Below, in pieces: positions 5,919 to 8,649 of a stretch of DNA of 8,649 nucleotides. Made by a program: the position numbers and the translations under genes. The notes below the pieces were generated by a model, which worked only from the letters and a program-made list of their open reading frames with translations, made no database searches and was not told the origin of the DNA. This DNA comes from Candidatus Altimarinota bacterium (lineage in GTDB: Bacteria; Patescibacteriota; Gracilibacteria; UM-FILTER-43-11). How positions within the stretch are numbered: the first letter of the stretch is position 1; every line of letters starts with the position of its first letter. The stretch lies in contig JAOZLT010000055.1 in assembly GCA_029934675.1 (NCBI GenBank), positions 1-8,649 on the forward strand. Reading direction: 5' to 3'.

Positions 5919-5929
5919 AAGAAAAAAAC

Positions 5930-6460
5930 ATGGAATTGTATAGAATTACTCAATCAAAAAAAGGAGTAGGCACGGCTTATTTGCAGTTAATGAACAAGAT
6001 AAGTGCGCATGTTACATTACTTGCCGAGCATGGAAAACCGATTACCAGTCTGATGGGGATTAAGCGGGGGTTGTATCGGTTTAAGAGTAGGCTTTGTGTT
6101 GAGCCCCCTCCGCCTTCGGCACCTCCCCAGGGGGAGGACAGTCCAGCGCAAATTACAGTAAATGAATATTTAATGCTCTTGATTGGGGATGTGTTGGATA
6201 AGTTGGGCTTGGATGTTTTGGAGGCTGTAGAAGTTGGTTTGATTGGAGAGCGGGATTTGAAACGTGTTTTGATTAAGTATGATTATGGGCAGTTGGTCAG
6301 GAAAGGGATAAAGCATAAGGATATTAAAAAACAGTTGGGGGAGAAATATGGTTGGAGTGTGAGTTCGATTGAGAAGTTGGTTTATGGGAAAAACCCCAGA
6401 ACCCCCCTGCCCCCCTTGAAAAAAAGGGGGGAGTTGCCACCGCACACCAAAGTCAATTAA
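5930..6460 (+). CDS. Helix-turn-helix-like protein ahead of the terminase genes, carrying two in-frame repeats
   Basis: This 176-residue protein heads the plus-strand operon, 3 nt before the small-terminase-like gene. Residues 118-152 (YDYGQLVRKGIKHKDIKKQL to SSIEKLVYGK) read as a helix-turn-helix: a helix, then KYGWSVSSIEKLVY as turn and recognition helix. The N-terminal part (1-57) is basic and helical, and 76-115 is a helical, leucine-rich segment. The protein may regulate the divergent control region next to it or bind DNA during packaging; neither is shown. Two repeat-derived peptides interrupt it: PPPPSAPPQGED (59-70), between the two helical parts, and NPRTPLPPLKKRGELPP (155-171), which forms nearly the whole C-terminal tail after the HTH. 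No named family is recognised. Confidence 0.75.
   Translation: MELYRITQSKKGVGTAYLQLMNKISAHVTLLAEHGKPITSLMGIKRGLYRFKSRLCVEPPPPSAPPQGEDSPAQITVNEYLMLLIGDVLDKLGLDVLEAVEVGLIGERDLKRVLIKYDYGQLVRKGIKHKDIKKQLGEKYGWSVSSIEKLVYGKNPRTPLPPLKKRGELPPHTKVN
6104..6137 (+). repeat. Two-hairpin palindromic repeat inside the HTH-like gene
   Basis: A first short hairpin GCC/GGC with TTC loop (6112-6114 with 6118-6120) is followed by CCTCCCC/GGGGAGG (6122-6128 with 6131-6137). The left arm is CCCCCTCC. It is a diverged member of the family at 91 and 4275, and encodes PPPPSAPPQGE in frame. Confidence 0.75.
6394..6434 (+). repeat. One-hairpin palindromic repeat at the 3' end of the HTH-like gene
   Basis: The copy has CCCCCCTGCCCCCC, a TTGAAAAAAA loop region and GGGGGGAGTT. 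It is in frame and encodes TPLPPLKKRGELP near the C-terminus. The stop codon lies 24 nt downstream, so the last residues (PHTKVN) may be remnant native sequence or newly read sequence. Confidence 0.75.
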
Positions 6461-6463
6461 AAG

Positions 6464-6889
6464 ATGACGTTTCAGAAGGGAAATAAGGTAGGTCTGCGAG
6501 GTGGACGCAAGAAAGGTCAGCGGAATAAGGATACGCGGCTTATTCGGTTTCGATATGAGCAGTTGATGGAGCATTACAGTATTGAACAGATGAAGGCTGA
6601 CCTGATGCAGTTGGAGCCAAATGAGCGCCTTAAGATCATGACGGGATTGCTGGACTTCTTTATGCCTAAACTGAACCGGACTGACCATACGATGTCAAAA
6701 GACAATGAAACGATAACTATTATGTTGCCCGGGGAAGAATCCCCCCAGCCCCCTTTTGGAAAGGGGGAAGACCCTTCGACTCCGCTCAGGGTGACAGAGG
6801 ATGAAACAATAGAAGAAGATGAAGATCGATTTTTCGAACCCGAAGATATTCAACCGGATTTATTTACCGATGTTGAAGGATCAGCATAG
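6464..6889 (+). CDS. Small terminase subunit-like protein
   Basis: The small terminase recognises the packaging site and loads the large subunit. This 141-residue protein begins with a basic G-rich motif, FQKGNKVGLRGGRKKGQRNK (3-22), seen at the N-terminus of many proteins encoded just upstream of large terminases. Helices at 31-70 include LEPNERLKIMTGLLDFFMPK. The C-terminal third is acidic (EEDEDRFFEPED). Position directly before the large subunit, with a 71-nt overlap, supports the role. Residues 92-111 (ESPQPPFGKGEDPSTPLRVT) come from two adjacent repeats, inserted between the helical part and the acidic tail. A classical DNA-binding HTH is not obvious, so the call rests on motif and position. 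Confidence 0.7.
   Translation: MTFQKGNKVGLRGGRKKGQRNKDTRLIRFRYEQLMEHYSIEQMKADLMQLEPNERLKIMTGLLDFFMPKLNRTDHTMSKDNETITIMLPGEESPQPPFGKGEDPSTPLRVTEDETIEEDEDRFFEPEDIQPDLFTDVEGSA
6741..6768 (+). repeat. One-hairpin palindromic repeat inside the small-terminase-like gene
   Basis: The copy reads CCCCCCAGCCCCC, then TTTTGGAAA, then GGGGGAAG. The closing outer G block is missing because the next repeat starts 3 nt later. It is translated as SPQPPFGKGE. Confidence 0.75.
6772..6795 (+). repeat. CCCTTCGACTCCGCTCAGGG-type repeat inside the small-terminase-like gene
   Basis: The 24 bases are identical to those at 2847-2870. Here it is read on the plus strand as PSTPLRVT, whereas the portal copy is read on the other strand as VTLSGVEG. 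As in the portal, it lies next to a C-rich one-hairpin repeat. Confidence 0.8.
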
Positions 6890-8102
6890 GTATTTGCTGA
6901 TGTACGGTGGGCGGGATTCTGCCAAGAGCTATTTTGCTGCCCAGAAAGTCATTATTGATACTATGCGGAAGCCCTATTCCCGGTTTATCCTTGTTCGGAA
7001 AGTCTATGCTGATATTAAAGATTCCCAATATCAAACTATTAAAGACATTGTTATTGCTTATGGGCTGATGGAGCATTTTCAATTTACAGAAAATCCACTT
7101 AGGATTGTATTTAAGCGAAATGGGAACATGATTTTAGCGAGGGGGCTTGATAAGGAGCATAAGACAAAGTCAATTAAGGATCCTACCGGTGTTTGGTACG
7201 AAGAAGCCAATGAAATCAGGTTTAATGATTTTCTGAAAACAACTACATCACTCCGGGGTGGGATTATCCAGGAGATCATGACGTTTAATCCGGAAATGGA
7301 AACGGAATGGATTAACTCCTATTTCTTTCCATTGAAAGAAACGTATGAAAAGGCGGATGGGAATTATCATTACATCAAAAGCATACGTGAGGATACGACC
7401 ATACTGCACACTACCTACAGAGACAATGCTTATGTGACACCGCAGAGTGCTGAACTGCTGGAGTCTTTCAAGGACGTGGATGAACATTACTATAAAATCT
7501 ATACCCTGGGTTTGTGGGGTGGTGTTCTGGAAGGCCTGATCTACAATGGTTGGGAGATTGTTGATGCAGTACCCAAAGGGTTTCATTTGCTTGCTTATGG
7601 AATTGATTGGGGCTTTTCGAATGACCCGACTGCAATAATTGCAGTATTTGGGAGCCTACCTACCGGCGGCCAGGGCGGAAAGCACATTGTAATAACTGAA
7701 ATCTGTTATAGGAAGGGGATGAGTAACCAGGATATTGTTGATACTTTACTTCTGAAGGGTGTGAAACCTGATGAATCGATAGTGGCGGATAGTGCTGAAC
7801 CGAAGTCGATACAGGAATTGTATGGGAAGGGATTTAATATTGAGCCTTCGATAAAGGGGCCGGATAGTATTAAGTTTGGGATTGCTAAGTTGAGGGAGTT
7901 TGAGATCAGTGTGACAGTTGGTAGTATGAATGTAATCAGGGAGTTGAAGAATTACCGGTGGAAGATGGATAAGAATGGGAATAATCTGAATGTACCGATT
8001 GATAGTTATAATCATGCATTGGATGCTGTAAGGTATGTGGTGGGCAATAAGATTGGGGTTAGGAAGAAAAGGATGACGGGGGTGAGGTCGTTGAGGATTT
8101 GA
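6819..8102 (+). CDS. terL: Terminase large subunit (ATPase and nuclease)
   Basis: This 427-residue packaging motor cuts concatemeric DNA and pumps it through the portal. The ATPase domain has Walker A at YGGRDSAKS (29-37, Lys 36), the coupling-type segment FILVRKVYADIKDS (56-69), Walker B GVWYEEA (124-130, acidic pair 128-129) and motif III MTFNP (154-158). The RNase H-like nuclease has its acidic residues at AYGIDWGFSNDPTA (Asp 263), IVADSAEPKS (Asp 324) and YNHALDAVRYV (Asp 402). Length and motif order are normal for a Terminase_3-type protein. The start at 6819 keeps the family-like NPKIFNRIYLP segment but overlaps the previous gene by 71 nt; a start at 6870 (Met 18) would lose it. Residues 279-287 (SLPTGGQGG, approximate) look like a repeat-derived loop between two nuclease strands. 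Confidence 0.95.
   Translation: MKIDFSNPKIFNRIYLPMLKDQHRYLLMYGGRDSAKSYFAAQKVIIDTMRKPYSRFILVRKVYADIKDSQYQTIKDIVIAYGLMEHFQFTENPLRIVFKRNGNMILARGLDKEHKTKSIKDPTGVWYEEANEIRFNDFLKTTTSLRGGIIQEIMTFNPEMETEWINSYFFPLKETYEKADGNYHYIKSIREDTTILHTTYRDNAYVTPQSAELLESFKDVDEHYYKIYTLGLWGGVLEGLIYNGWEIVDAVPKGFHLLAYGIDWGFSNDPTAIIAVFGSLPTGGQGGKHIVITEICYRKGMSNQDIVDTLLLKGVKPDESIVADSAEPKSIQELYGKGFNIEPSIKGPDSIKFGIAKLREFEISVTVGSMNVIRELKNYRWKMDKNGNNLNVPIDSYNHALDAVRYVVGNKIGVRKKRMTGVRSLRI
7655..7678 (+). repeat. Possible degenerate GC-rich palindrome inside terL
   Basis: CCTACCTACCGGCGGCCAGG followed by GCGG encodes LPTGGQGG between IIAVFGS and KHIVITEICY, where related terminases usually have a short turn. It resembles a CCTGCC...GGCAGG palindrome family remembered from Bacteroidota genomes, but symmetry is weak and there is no second copy in this window. 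Confidence 0.4.
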
Positions 8103-8649
8103 TTTCTGTAGGGGTGGTGGTCGGGGTTTGATGGGGGAGCTTGGGGTCGGCGCATAGGTGTGGCATGGCAAAGTGAAAAATATCGGGGGGCAATACACTG
8201 GCTGGGCTTGCCCATTATGTGTGTGCAGTTTTGGCAATGGGCATAGTGCAGACAGGGTATTTTGTGTGTTGGCTTTTTCATCTTTGGCAGGACATACTTA
8301 TGCCTGTGTAGGATTTTGATTTGAAACAGGATGTTATGCACGGTGCTGCCGTTAATGGAATGGCTGCGGCCTGACGAAGAAGTGAGTCTGGGAGATGGCT
8401 ATGTGCCTTTAGCGAAGGGATGACGAGCTGCCTGGCACTAAACGACTGAGGCACGAGGGTAGTGTGTGTCAGGTAGTGAGGAATAAGGGGCTGACCTCCC
8501 CCGCCCTAAAGGGCACCCCCTCAAGAGGGGGACTGGCCAGCGCGCTTTCGTTGTGCCCAGTAATTGTAGCGTTTGGAAGGGCTGGCATGTGTGAAAAAGG
8601 CTTATAGACATTCTGACGGTGAACGGCTGAGGAAGTGCTGCTGACATGG
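8103..8649. other. Gene-free stretch of at least 547 bases after terL
   Basis: No credible coding frame exists on either strand. The open frames on the minus strand (8012-8341, 8438-8647) overlap terL or a repeat and have composition unlike a protein. The stretch is G-rich on the plus strand. It contains a stem TGCCCATT/AATGGGCA (8209-8216 with 8236-8243), smaller pairings TGCCT/AGGCA (8429-8433 with 8449-8453) and GTCAG/CTGAC (8468-8472 with 8491-8495), and one two-hairpin repeat. It may be a structured RNA, an intergenic cassette or decayed sequence. No tRNA, att site or terminator with a T-run was seen. Confidence 0.5.
8495..8531 (+). repeat. Two-hairpin palindromic repeat after terL
   Basis: The left arm CCTCCCC is followed by a first hairpin GCCC/GGGC with TAAA loop (8503-8506 with 8511-8514) and a second CCCCCTC/GAGGGGG (8516-8522 with 8525-8531). 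This is the same two-hairpin plan as the copies at 91, 4275, 5167 and 6104, with different stem sequences. Confidence 0.75.

Noticed and set aside
6870..8102. Shorter start for the large terminase at 6870
   Set aside because: It would reduce the overlap with the previous gene to 20 nt but would remove the NPKIFNRIYLP segment that is typical just before Walker A.
8333..8339. Integron attC-type core (GTTATGC)
   Set aside because: No matching RYYYAAC partner at a suitable distance with a foldable stem, and no integrase gene.
8012..8341. Minus-strand frame of 109 codons overlapping the 3' end of terL
   Set aside because: Its composition is His/Cys/Pro-rich without domain pattern, it overlaps a firm gene on the other strand, and it has no operon partner.
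91..8531. CRISPR array
   Set aside because: Repeats are far apart, irregularly spaced, of several families and placed inside genes; no regular spacers or cas genes.
8438..8647. Minus-strand frame of 69 codons at the right end
   Set aside because: It is largely the translation of a palindromic repeat and flanking noncoding sequence; no recognisable protein feature.

Overview
The window reads as the head-morphogenesis and DNA-packaging region of a tailed phage or prophage (Caudoviricetes, HK97-type capsid) from a Bacteroidota host. The host call rests on A-rich start-codon contexts without clear Shine-Dalgarno sequences, on TAnnTTTG-type promoter boxes in the one divergent intergenic region, and on protein styles typical of Bacteroidota phages (portal, DUF6712-like adaptor, basic small-terminase-like protein). 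No integrase, repressor or host gene is visible, so prophage versus free phage cannot be decided. The dense load of REP-like repeats favours long residence in a chromosome.

Layout. A minus-strand operon runs from about 5731 down to 148 and probably continues past the left edge. In transcription order it holds two tandem 43-codon paralogous basic proteins (5600-5731, 5472-5603), a prohead protease/scaffold fusion (4345-5475), the major capsid protein with an inserted domain (2897-4252), the portal protein (1488-2897), a head-completion/adaptor-like protein (994-1419), a two-domain beta-rich fiber or decoration-like protein (356-997), a small membrane protein (148-342) and the first codons of another gene (1-40). 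Many junctions are ATGA or TAATG overlaps, which suggests coupled translation. Around 5732-5929 lies an AT-rich divergent control region. From it a plus-strand operon runs the other way: a helix-turn-helix-like protein (5930-6460), a small-terminase-like protein (6464-6889) and the large terminase (6819-8102). The last 547 bases (8103-8649) hold no credible gene.

The most striking property is a set of about 16 short palindromic repeats of at least three families. Some lie in spacers, but at least six lie inside open reading frames and keep the frame: in the portal, the protease, the HTH-like protein (twice), the small terminase and possibly the large terminase. They add low-complexity Pro/Gly-rich peptides. 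The main C-rich/G-rich family folds as one or two hairpins inside closing CCCC/GGGG arms. The first hairpin differs in sequence between copies but stays paired, and every copy points the same way on the plus strand whatever the gene direction. This resembles Rickettsia palindromic elements and REP/RAYT systems, here in phage structural genes.

How the genes work together (family knowledge): the scaffold and capsid protein assemble a procapsid around the portal, the protease clears the scaffold, the terminase packages DNA through the portal, and the adaptor and fiber-like proteins finish the head. Two arrangements are unusual: terminase and capsid genes are divergent, and the portal follows the capsid gene instead of preceding the protease.
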